From CAZNVB01 sp964576265 (GTDB lineage: Bacteria; Acidobacteriota; Aminicenantia; Aminicenantales; UBA8522): a DNA stretch of 40,407 bases. The DNA is taken from the NCBI GenBank assembly GCA_964576265.1, contig CAZNVB010000191.1, forward strand, positions 1 to 40,407. The letters run 5' to 3'. The position numbers and the translations under genes are program-made. Of this stretch, positions 16,640-23,985 are shown piece by piece. The notes beneath the pieces are model-generated. The model saw nothing but the letters and a program-made list of their open reading frames with translations, had not been told where the DNA came from and searched no databases. Numbering within the stretch: position 1 is the stretch's first letter; every line of letters begins with the position of its first letter.

Positions 16640-17275
16640 TTGGCCAGTTTCGAGATCGAACGTCGGGTCTTGGAGCGCGGTTATTCGCGCCTGGCTGGCC
16701 TCGACGAGGCGGGACGGGGAGCCCTCTTCGGACCGGTCGTTGCCGCCGCCGTCATTTTGCCGATGAGCTGGATTCGACTTCCTGTTCGGGGATGGATGAG
16801 CGAGGTCAACGATTCCAAGCTCCTCGATCCAGCGAAACGGAAGAACCTGGCCCGAAGAATTGCGGCCGAAGCTGAGGCCGTAGCCGTGGGAATAGCCACC
16901 CATGTGGAGGTCGATCAGAAAAATGTCTATTGGGCCGCGCTCGAAGCCATGCAGAGAGCCGTCCATAACCTTGAACTCAAGCCCGATTTTCTGCTGGTCG
17001 ACGGCTTCGCCTCAAAAGAGCCGCTCTTTCCCTTTCCGGCCTTGTGCCTTTGCGGGGGAGACCGGAGATGCTTATCCATCGCCGCGGCTTCGATCGTAGC
17101 CAAGGTCGTCCGGGATGAGATCGTCATCCAGATGGCGGACGTTTTCAGCGGCTACGAGCTGGCGAAAAATAAGGGATACGGAACCAGGGAGCACTATCGG
17201 GCGCTCCAGGAAATTGGCCCGACACGACTTCATCGCCGAAGCTTTTGTCTGAGCAAGGAGGGGGCAGCGGCATGA
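16640..17275 (+). CDS. rnhB: ribonuclease HII
   Basis: A 211-residue RNase HII that removes RNA primers and misincorporated ribonucleotides from DNA. The catalytic motif GLDEAGRG (D22, E23) is near the N-terminus, followed by the nucleus of the fold (GPVVAAAVIL, NDSKLL), FLLVDG and SIAAASIVAKVVRDE. A TTG start at 16640 is 8 bases after rplS and gives the expected N-terminus; no in-frame ATG precedes the DEAGRG motif. Its stop overlaps the following gene as ATGA. The rplS-rnhB pairing is common in bacteria. Confidence 0.94.
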   Translation: MASFEIERRVLERGYSRLAGLDEAGRGALFGPVVAAAVILPMSWIRLPVRGWMSEVNDSKLLDPAKRKNLARRIAAEAEAVAVGIATHVEVDQKNVYWAALEAMQRAVHNLELKPDFLLVDGFASKEPLFPFPALCLCGGDRRCLSIAAASIVAKVVRDEIVIQMADVFSGYELAKNKGYGTREHYRALQEIGPTRLHRRSFCLSKEGAAA

Positions 17276-19377
17276 ACGAGAGAATCGACCGGGCGCGGAT
17301 TCTCGAGATGGCCGAACGGCAGGTCAAAGCCGGCCGGATTGAAGAGGCGATCTCCGAGTATAAGAAGCTTGCGTCCGGAGAGGGAGCCGATCCCGGAGTC
17401 AACAATATCATCGGAGATTTGTACGTTCAACTCGGCCGGAACGATGAGGCCATCAAAGCCTTTCAAGTCTTCGCCGCTCATCTTGAATCGAAGGGCTCCT
17501 ATTCTCAGGCTCTGGCCATTTATAAGAAGATCACCAAGCTCGACCCGGAAAATGTCATTATCATCGTCCGGATGGCCGATTTGTTAAGTTCGCAAGGTTT
17601 TATTCCTGAGGCGAAGAGAGAATATCTCCGAGCGGAGCAAAGGCTGAGGCGCGAGAAGCGGACGAAGGAGCTGATTTTCCTGTACGATAAATTGATCAAG
17701 CTAGAGCGGGATAATGTCAATTTCAAGATCAACTTGGCCGAGCTGTTCCGTCAGGAAGGATTTATCGAAGAGGCGGTCGCTCAGCTGAATGAGGCCGCCG
17801 AAATCTATTTGAGGCAGAATGAACCGCATGAAGCCGAGAAGATCATCGAGCAAATCCGTTGGCTCAAGCCGGAGGACAAAAGGGCTCTTTCCAACCTCAT
17901 CGATGTCCTCCGCAAGACCAACCGGAGGCCCTATGCGATCGAACTCGTCCGTGATGCTTTGGCTAAAGAGGAGGGGGATCTCCACTTTCGCACCCTGCTC
18001 GGGACCTTGTATTTCGAAGAGCAGGACCTCGATCGAGCAGAAGAAATTTTTACCGCCATCGTCACCGAGAATCCGTTCGAAGCGAGAGCGAGAATCAAAC
18101 TGGGAAAAATTTATGTTCTCCAGAACCGCCAGGCCATGGCCTTTGAGCTTTTCAGCCCGCTCATCGCCAGTCTGATCAAAAAAGGGAAGGAGGACAAGGC
18201 CATCGGACTTTTGGGGATCGTCCTGAGCGCCGAGCCGCTCCACCTTCCGGCTCTGGAAAAGCTGGCCGGGATCTATCGATCCCGCAAGGAGCTCGATCAT
18301 CTGGAAGTCACCATGCGGTTGATTCTCGAAGAGGCCAGAAAAAAGAATCTGACGGAAAAAATGTTCGTCGCTCTGGCCGAACTCCTTGAGCTCCGTCCCA
18401 AAGACGAAGAATTGGTCAGGGAATACAGGATCCTTCGCCGGGAGCTCGGATTCATCGACGAGAAGACGGGCGAAGAGGATATGCTGGCTGCCTTTGAGGC
18501 CGAGGAGGCGGATATCGATTTTCTCCTGACCAAGGCCGACCTTTACATCAGCCAGGGGTTGATCCGTAATGCCCGTCGGATCCTGGAGAATTTGAGCCTT
18601 CGCTTTCCGCACTCCTCCAAGATCGAAAAGAAAATATCCGCTCTGGATAGAGTCAAGGCCCGGATCGGACCTGAAGAAATCCGGGACCGCGTGGGCAAGG
18701 TTCAAGAAATCGAGACAAAGATCGAAGCGACGCCGGAACTGGCCAAAACATTTCTCTCCATGATGGAAGATGGGGAGAAAACGGAAACGAGGATCACCGC
18801 CGCCGAAATTTTCGCCGACACGGAAATTCTTCCTTTCCCCGGCGAAGAGACGGAGCAGAAAAGATATTATGACCTCGGTGGAAAGGTGGAGGAAGAGCTG
18901 GGACTGCTTCAGAAAATTTTCCTCCAGCAGATGCGGGGAGACGTATCCATCCTGGAAAAAGATCTGAGTGAGATTGTCCGGGAATTCCGCGATCAGGTGA
19001 AGCAAAAGATCGACGCCCGAGATTTTGAAACCCGCTTCCATCTTGGTTTGGCCTATCTCGAGCAGGGGCTTTTCGAAGAGGCGATCGAAGAGTTCCTGCT
19101 GGCTTCAGAAGATCCGGGCCGAACGCTGGAATGTTACAGCATTATCAGCAAAGCCTACCGGCAAAAAGGAGAATTCGACCAAGCTCTGAGATGGCTTGAG
19201 GAGTGTCTCAAGCTGGCGGCCGAGGGAACAGAAGAATATTTTGCCCTTTGCTATGAACAGGCGCTTCTTCTCGAGGAGCAGGGCGATCGGTCCGGAGCTT
19301 TGGGAATCTACCAGAAAATCCGGGATTGGAATCCCAAGTACAGGGAAGTCCGGCAAAAGGTTTCCAGCCTCAGCTGA
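17272..19377 (+). CDS. large tetratricopeptide-repeat protein
   Basis: A 701-residue cytoplasmic protein made mostly of TPR-like helical hairpins. The N-terminal two thirds carries consecutive repeats (AGRIEEAISEYKKL, LGRNDEAIKAFQVF, KGSYSQALAIYKKI and so on). Residues about 470-560 are a charged, lower-complexity linker. A C-terminal set of TPRs follows (EQGLFEEAIEEFLLA, KGEFDQALRWLEECL, GDRSGALGIYQKI). There is no signal peptide or membrane span. TPR arrays usually scaffold protein complexes; the partner is unknown. The ATG at 17272 overlaps the rnhB stop (ATGA); an upstream in-frame start at 17245 is less likely. The end overlaps the convergent 19370 gene by 8 bases. Confidence 0.85.
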   Translation: MNERIDRARILEMAERQVKAGRIEEAISEYKKLASGEGADPGVNNIIGDLYVQLGRNDEAIKAFQVFAAHLESKGSYSQALAIYKKITKLDPENVIIIVRMADLLSSQGFIPEAKREYLRAEQRLRREKRTKELIFLYDKLIKLERDNVNFKINLAELFRQEGFIEEAVAQLNEAAEIYLRQNEPHEAEKIIEQIRWLKPEDKRALSNLIDVLRKTNRRPYAIELVRDALAKEEGDLHFRTLLGTLYFEEQDLDRAEEIFTAIVTENPFEARARIKLGKIYVLQNRQAMAFELFSPLIASLIKKGKEDKAIGLLGIVLSAEPLHLPALEKLAGIYRSRKELDHLEVTMRLILEEARKKNLTEKMFVALAELLELRPKDEELVREYRILRRELGFIDEKTGEEDMLAAFEAEEADIDFLLTKADLYISQGLIRNARRILENLSLRFPHSSKIEKKISALDRVKARIGPEEIRDRVGKVQEIETKIEATPELAKTFLSMMEDGEKTETRITAAEIFADTEILPFPGEETEQKRYYDLGGKVEEELGLLQKIFLQQMRGDVSILEKDLSEIVREFRDQVKQKIDARDFETRFHLGLAYLEQGLFEEAIEEFLLASEDPGRTLECYSIISKAYRQKGEFDQALRWLEECLKLAAEGTEEYFALCYEQALLLEEQGDRSGALGIYQKIRDWNPKYREVRQKVSSLS

Positions 19378-20110
19378 CGATTTTCCCGGAAATGATCAGG
19401 ATCAGTCCCTTATCCCCGCCGTCGATTTTGGAAACGCCGACCACCGTCTTTTCCCCCGGCCTTAAGCTGAAGCTGCTTTCCAAGACCCTCGTCCAGGTCC
19501 ATTGCACCGGTTCGACCGGCTTGAGCATCGGTTCTTTTTTATTCAGTCGGGCCTCCACTTGAATCAGGTCTCCCTTTTCGTCTTTGATGTGCTTCGGCCG
19601 GAGATCGAGCTTCAGGTCGGCGTTTCGGCCCATGATCAGCCCGGAGGTCTCCCGGTCGATCGCCCGGATAAAGGCCGTATCCAGCAGGTTGAACGATTTG
19701 TAGTTCAGGAGGCGTTTTAATTCCTTGACCACGGGGTCGTCTTTGATCGAGTCGTCCGCTTTCGTCTCGGCGGCGCTCGAGCCGAGGAGGAGCTGAACGG
19801 TGAACAAAACGTCGGCCGGCTTGACGTCGTATTCTCGGACGGCGGAAAGAATCTTTTCCACATTTTCCGGATAATCGCTGACGCCGATGAGCCCGGAAGA
19901 CGGATTCGGAATCATCCGTCCCTCGCGGCTGAGAAAAGTGTAGAGGACATTGAGAATTTCGTTGTCCTTGATGTAATTGAGCTTGATGATTTCCTGCCGC
20001 ATTTTGGGCGTCGCCCCCTCGGTTTCCGGCTTGACCTGAGCCGACCCGAGGTTGAAGATCAAGACCAAGCCGGCCACGAAGGCCGCATATCCCGTCCTCA
20101 GATTTTTCAT
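19370..20110 (-). CDS. exported protein with secretin short (N-type) domain
   Basis: A 246-residue exported protein. A signal peptide (YAAFVAGLVLIFNLGSAQ) is followed by a region of the type II/III secretion short domain type: IIKLNYIKDNEILNVLYTFLS, then GLIGVSDYPENVEKILSAVREYD. This is the alpha/beta fold that precedes secretin barrels in PilQ/GspD. The C-terminal half is beta-rich (LDLRPKHIKDEKGDLIQVEARL, SSFSLRPGEKTVVGVSK) and resembles the later part of such proteins, but no true barrel of secretin length is present. ATG 20110 follows GGAGGAAGGGG and overlaps the stop of the anti-sigma gene as ATGA. Function unknown; it may work at the envelope under control of the upstream sigma factor. 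Confidence 0.72.
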   Translation of the reverse strand: MKNLRTGYAAFVAGLVLIFNLGSAQVKPETEGATPKMRQEIIKLNYIKDNEILNVLYTFLSREGRMIPNPSSGLIGVSDYPENVEKILSAVREYDVKPADVLFTVQLLLGSSAAETKADDSIKDDPVVKELKRLLNYKSFNLLDTAFIRAIDRETSGLIMGRNADLKLDLRPKHIKDEKGDLIQVEARLNKKEPMLKPVEPVQWTWTRVLESSFSLRPGEKTVVGVSKIDGGDKGLILIISGKIVS

Positions 20111-20508
20111 TCCCCTTCCTCCCACTGAAAATTTTTCTTCAAGTACCAGTAGATCCGGAGTCCGGACTCCGGAGAAATGAGAGTCATGGAGATCATCTCC
20201 TGGTCTTCGTGAAATTCCTCTGCCAGAGGAACTTTGCTTCCCGCGAGAAACGGGATGGATTCCCGCCGTAGGCCCAAGAAGTGCGAGGCGGCAAGTCCGA
20301 TCAAGAGAAGTCCTGCCCCGGCCGAAGCCCAGACGAGCCGCCTTTTCGGGAATGTCTTCGCGGGCTGAGTTTCTGGCTTCCCGGAGGTGGCGAGCCTGAG
20401 CGCCGCCCGCCATTCGGCGTCTTGCCAGTCGCGTTCTTCTTCCCGCGCCGCAGCCCTCAGCCTGGCCAGGGCAGCCTTGAAATCGCCGGACATTTTCTGT
20501 TTTTTCAT
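20107..20508 (-). CDS. single-span membrane protein, putative anti-sigma factor
   Basis: A 133-residue protein with an N-terminal cytoplasmic helical region (DFKAALARLRAAAREEERDW), one membrane span (LVWASAGAGLLLIGLAASHFLGL) and a periplasmic tail ending in SGLRIYWYLKKNFQ. Placement immediately after an ECF sigma gene with an ATGA overlap on both sides is typical for its anti-sigma factor. The zinc motif HxxxCxxC of many anti-sigma proteins is absent, and there are no cysteines. The tail sequence SPESGLRIYWYLKK recurs in acidobacterial proteins of this kind, as I recall it, but that is not verifiable here. The call is by context. Confidence 0.6.
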   Translation of the reverse strand: MKKQKMSGDFKAALARLRAAAREEERDWQDAEWRAALRLATSGKPETQPAKTFPKRRLVWASAGAGLLLIGLAASHFLGLRRESIPFLAGSKVPLAEEFHEDQEMISMTLISPESGLRIYWYLKKNFQWEEGE

Positions 20509-21062
20509 CTTCGGCTCTCCAGAAGATGAGGATAGTCTTTTTCGATCTTGGCCCTGATTTTTTTTCGGGCGGAAGAGAGACGGACCCGGACCGAAAGGGA
20601 AGAAATGCCGAGCGCCCGGGCGGTTTCCCGGACATTTAACTCTTCGAGGTCGCGCAGCAGAAAAACTTCTTTCTCTCTCGGGCTCAGCTCCTCCAAGCAG
20701 GCTATGATCTGAGATCTTGTCTCGGTCTGGAGTCGGCTTTCCAGCGGATTGTCGGACGAGATCGGACTTGCGACCTGCTGCAACTTCTCCGCCGGAACCG
20801 AACGGGCAAGCGATCGACGCCAAACATTCATCAAGATTTGGAGCAGCCAGGTCTTGAAACTTCGCTCCGGATCGAACGATCGGAGATAGCGGAAGGCCCG
20901 AAGAAGAGTCTCCTGGGAGATCTCCTTGGCGTCTTCCCAATTTCGACTCAATTTGTAGGCCATGTTGAGGAGAAGCTTGCGGTAGGGAGTGACCAGAGGG
21001 TCGAACGCTTCGCTGTTTCCCCGGAGCACTTCTTCGACCAACCGGCTCTCCCTTTCATCCAT
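20505..21062 (-). CDS. ECF-type RNA polymerase sigma factor
   Basis: A 185-residue sigma-70 family protein of the RpoE type. Region 2 is seen in AFDPLVTPYRKLLLNMAYKL, EDAKEISQETLLRAFRYL and FKTWLLQILMNVWRRS. Region 4 is LSPREKEVFLLRDLEELN followed by the helix-turn-helix VRETARALGISSLSVRVRLSSARKKI. There is no region 1 or 3, as expected. It starts at ATG 21062 (MDERESR); a TTG at 21092 is in frame but has no ribosome site. A TATACT at 21073-21078 lies 10 bases before the ATG. Its stop overlaps the anti-sigma start as ATGA. Regulated promoters are not known. Confidence 0.9.
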   Translation of the reverse strand: MDERESRLVEEVLRGNSEAFDPLVTPYRKLLLNMAYKLSRNWEDAKEISQETLLRAFRYLRSFDPERSFKTWLLQILMNVWRRSLARSVPAEKLQQVASPISSDNPLESRLQTETRSQIIACLEELSPREKEVFLLRDLEELNVRETARALGISSLSVRVRLSSARKKIRAKIEKDYPHLLESRR

Positions 21063-21237
21063 CTCACAATTAAGTATATCGAGATTGGCCAAAAAATGTT
21101 AGGAGGTCGATTTTTGGGGGAGATGATCAAAAGGGAAATCCCCCTGTCTTAAAGGAACGGATAAGGAAGACAACCAGGAGCCAGGAAAACGATCGATCGC
21201 GGTCTCGAAAGGCGCAGGAGGAGGACGCCGAGGGCTC

Positions 21238-22419
21238 TTAGAAACCGGTCGTCAGCCCCAAAGCCAGACGTCCGTGGCTTCCGTAAGGGCTGTCGAAAAC
21301 CCAGGTGAATTCCGCTCCAGCCCTGATGTTCCGGCGGAGAAGGCGGCCGAGATGGAAGGTGGCCGACGAGTAATCCAGCGTCTCGATTTCCGAATCCACC
21401 CAGTTGAGCAGGCCTGTCAGATACCAGCGGCTGTCATCCCCTTGAGGAAGATAAATGACTTCAGCAAAACCGCCCCGAGTTTTCACGGACTCGGGGGGAA
21501 GGAGTTCGGCGGCGAGGAAGTTCGGATTCCCGTCCCGGCGTTCGATATATTGCAGATTGACTTCCATTGGAGAGGCCGAGACAGTTGCATCCGCCCCCAG
21601 AAACCAGAGGGAATTGCCGACGGCGTTTTTGGCCTCTTTGCCCAAGTAGCCGAAACCTCCCAGCCGGAGATTCTCTCCCAGATCCTGGGAAAGGCGGATA
21701 ACGAAATTTTTGTATTTATCCGAATCGAAATTCCGCAGAGGATTGGCCTCGCCGATACCCGTGCCGTTGAGGATTTCGACGGTGAAATCCGTGCCCGATG
21801 GGAGGCCATAGGTGAACATGACTCCGCGGTCATAGGTCAGGTTGATTCTGGAATCGCCGACCTTGGTTCGGTAGATCTGGTAATCCTCGAAGGTCAGGCG
21901 CAACTCTCTTTTAAACAAGGGATCCGAGACCTGAAACTGGCCGATGTAAAAATCGAGGTCCGAACCGAATAAATTATTGAACATCAAGAACGCATCCTCG
22001 ATGCCGGCCACTTCTCCCCTCTCGGAGAAGAAAAAATAGAAATAATAGGCGATGTTCTTGGCGATTTCACCGCCGGAGAGAAGCTTGAGGAGGTAGGGAG
22101 AGGTGAAATCCAGCTGTTTGGAGTTTGAGTTGTTGGAAGTGAAGAAGCCTTCCAAGCGGAGGGCCAGGGGAATCTCCCGGAGAAGGGAAAGGAAGTTGTC
22201 TCCGGTATCGACATAGTAACGGGGCGCCTCCTTGTCCTTGATGACGAATCCGTTGCCGGCGAATTCTTCGCCGTAGTCTTTGAGCTTGGGAAAGGGTGCA
22301 TGGCAGGTCTTGCAGGTCATCTGGTACTTGCGGGCGAAAGCGGGAATCGCCTGGAGTCGGACGACGGAGAGTTGACTGAGGACAGCCAAACAGGCCAGGA
22401 GGAGGATCGTTTTTTTCAT
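21238..22419 (-). CDS. monoheme c-type cytochrome fused to outer-membrane barrel (Cyc2-like)
   Basis: A 393-residue exported protein. A signal peptide (TILLLACLAVLSQLSVVRLQA) leads to AIPAFARKYQMTCKTCHAPF, whose C-x-x-C-H (C36, C39, H40) binds one c-type heme. AFPKL-type residues and YGEEFAGNGF follow, a pattern shared with Cyc2-type fused cytochrome-porins and related envelope proteins. The remaining 330 residues are amphipathic beta-strands with alternating aromatic residues (YYFYFFFSERGEV, DFYIGQFQVS, NLRLGGFGYLG, WYLTGLLNWVDSE) and end in GRLALGLTTGF, a C-terminal Phe typical of outer-membrane barrels. Electron transfer across the outer membrane is inferred. It starts 8 bases after the pentaheme gene, with GAGG before ATG 22419. 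Cyc2 is usually somewhat longer. Confidence 0.75.
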   Translation of the reverse strand: MKKTILLLACLAVLSQLSVVRLQAIPAFARKYQMTCKTCHAPFPKLKDYGEEFAGNGFVIKDKEAPRYYVDTGDNFLSLLREIPLALRLEGFFTSNNSNSKQLDFTSPYLLKLLSGGEIAKNIAYYFYFFFSERGEVAGIEDAFLMFNNLFGSDLDFYIGQFQVSDPLFKRELRLTFEDYQIYRTKVGDSRINLTYDRGVMFTYGLPSGTDFTVEILNGTGIGEANPLRNFDSDKYKNFVIRLSQDLGENLRLGGFGYLGKEAKNAVGNSLWFLGADATVSASPMEVNLQYIERRDGNPNFLAAELLPPESVKTRGGFAEVIYLPQGDDSRWYLTGLLNWVDSEIETLDYSSATFHLGRLLRRNIRAGAEFTWVFDSPYGSHGRLALGLTTGF

Positions 22420-22427
22420 TTTTAACC

Positions 22428-23792
22428 TCACTGAAGGACGGTGATCGTCGTCGAGTGCTCGTTGACCTTGATGATTTCGGCTTCCTCGGCCGGAACGCCC
22501 AGAAAGTCGGCCACGGGCTTGACGAGCTTTTGGTAATTCAGAACGGCCGTGACCTTGAGGGGGCCGGGCGCAATGTCGAAGGGGAGAATGAACGTGCACG
22601 TTTCGAGTTTGGTCTCGCGGGGGCCGATCCGGTAATCGGCGCCGAACGATTTGGTGTTCCATTGCTGGATGGTCATCCGACCCTGGGGGTCGAAATAAGC
22701 CATCCGGAAAATGCGGTCGCCGATGGGGATGCCGTCCCTCTGGACCCCGGGGAAATTCGCCTCGCCTAAAGCGATCCCCATGTCTTGGTAGGCCAGAACA
22801 TCGGCGCCGATCGTGTATTCTTCGCCGGGGAATCCCTTTTTATCTACGAGAAGATGATAAGTCTTGCCTTTGGCGTCCACCGCTTCCACATGCATCCAGA
22901 CGATTCGGTCCTCGACCGAACCCGTGGGGAACATATGGCCCGTCTTTTGGTTGAACAGGGCGATGGTGAATTTGACTTTTTCGCCAGGCTCAACCTCGCG
23001 GATATCGGGATGGATCCGCAGCTCAATCGTCCCTTTGACTTTGCCCGGATCGTGGGCGCCGTGGAAGAGATGCTGACGCGCGTCGGAGTAGATATTGCCC
23101 ATAGACGCCGTCTTCCCTTGGGCGTAGGTCATATGGCAATCTTGGCATTTCACGCCTTGGGCAGCGTAGGGGCCCTCCTTCCATTCGAGCTGGGTGGCCT
23201 TGACCCAGGCCCCGTAGGGGCTTTTCTCGTTGTGACAGGTGCCGCAGAATTCGGCGCTGCCCAAGAATTCCGATTTCTTCAGGTTATGCTCCGGTGAGTT
23301 TTTCCCTTCCCGGGGACCGTATTTCGTTTTTCCCGGTTCGGAGATCCAGTTGAAGTTGAATGGAGTGTCGCCGGCGAAGCCGATCACCGTGTGGCACAGC
23401 TCGCAGGAGACGGATTCGTTGGCCCGGCTATTGGCGGAGGGCCGGGGAGGAGGGACATCGCCGGCCAGGAAGGCGATCGGGGCGTGGCAGCCGTTGCAGC
23501 CGGCCTTGACGCCGGCGACCATCGCGTCTTTCTCCGCATGCGGAACGGCCAGCTTGAAGTATTCGATTTCGTCCCAATGATGAGTGTACGCCTGGGACAT
23601 CATGGCCTGTTTCCATTGTTGATAAAAATCCGTATGGCAGGAAGTGCCGCAGAACTGGGGAGTCTGGTAATCATCGTATTTCCGGCTGCCCAAGGCGTCG
23701 TCGCCGGCCTTGATGGCCTGCTGGGGGGAGAGGCCGAGAAAGAGTCCGGCCAGAAAAACAAACCCGATTATCGGAATCCATGATTTATTCAT
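22428..23792 (-). CDS. pentaheme c-type cytochrome, c554-like
   Basis: A 454-residue exported multiheme protein. Residues 1-29 are a signal or anchor (IPIIGFVFLAGLFLGLS). Four standard CxxCH sites are at C99, C130, C183 and C216; a fifth site reads C48-G-T-S-C52-H, a CX3CH variant. The heme region (40-225) resembles the cytochrome c554 fold family (FCGTSCHTDFYQQW, AGCNGCHAP, CELCH, FCGTCHNE, VKCQDCHM). A C-terminal beta-sandwich follows with TGHMFPTG and DRIVWMHVEAV. Such proteins pass electrons in the periplasm or at the cell surface. It is the first gene of a two-gene operon with the Cyc2-like protein and has its own promoter. Confidence 0.88.
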   Translation of the reverse strand: MNKSWIPIIGFVFLAGLFLGLSPQQAIKAGDDALGSRKYDDYQTPQFCGTSCHTDFYQQWKQAMMSQAYTHHWDEIEYFKLAVPHAEKDAMVAGVKAGCNGCHAPIAFLAGDVPPPRPSANSRANESVSCELCHTVIGFAGDTPFNFNWISEPGKTKYGPREGKNSPEHNLKKSEFLGSAEFCGTCHNEKSPYGAWVKATQLEWKEGPYAAQGVKCQDCHMTYAQGKTASMGNIYSDARQHLFHGAHDPGKVKGTIELRIHPDIREVEPGEKVKFTIALFNQKTGHMFPTGSVEDRIVWMHVEAVDAKGKTYHLLVDKKGFPGEEYTIGADVLAYQDMGIALGEANFPGVQRDGIPIGDRIFRMAYFDPQGRMTIQQWNTKSFGADYRIGPRETKLETCTFILPFDIAPGPLKVTAVLNYQKLVKPVADFLGVPAEEAEIIKVNEHSTTITVLQ

Positions 23793-23882
23793 CGACCTTC
23801 CTTTCCTGGAGGAATGATCTTGGCGAGCCGACTTCTCTTGGCCCGCTAGCTCTCGCCCGGGACCGTTCCCGTTTGATCATTC

Positions 23883-23912
23883 ATTATATCGTTTTTCGGG
23901 GAAATCTCGCAA
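23883..23912 (-). promoter_or_regulatory. promoter of the cytochrome operon
   Basis: On the minus strand TTGCGA (23907-23912), 18 bp, TATAAT (23883-23888). The -10 is perfect. The leader to the ATG at 23792 would be about 84 bases and contains a short inverted repeat (CGGGA/TCCCG). Confidence 0.5.
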
Positions 23913-23985
23913 TCCGATCGGGCCAGAAGATGATGGGGCCTGGTTTTTCGGCGCCTTTTTTGTCATAATACAAAAAAAGGATGAA

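Noticed and set aside
17701..19041. 446-codon minus-strand ORF
   Set aside because: Antisense to the TPR gene, with no signal, motif or ribosome site of its own.
20111..20635. N-terminal extension of the secretin-domain ORF
   Set aside because: It runs through the anti-sigma and sigma genes in another frame; the signal peptide and ribosome site place the start at 20110.
22420..22662. N-terminal extension of the cytochrome-porin ORF
   Set aside because: It overlaps the pentaheme gene in another frame and would bury the signal peptide that starts at 22419.
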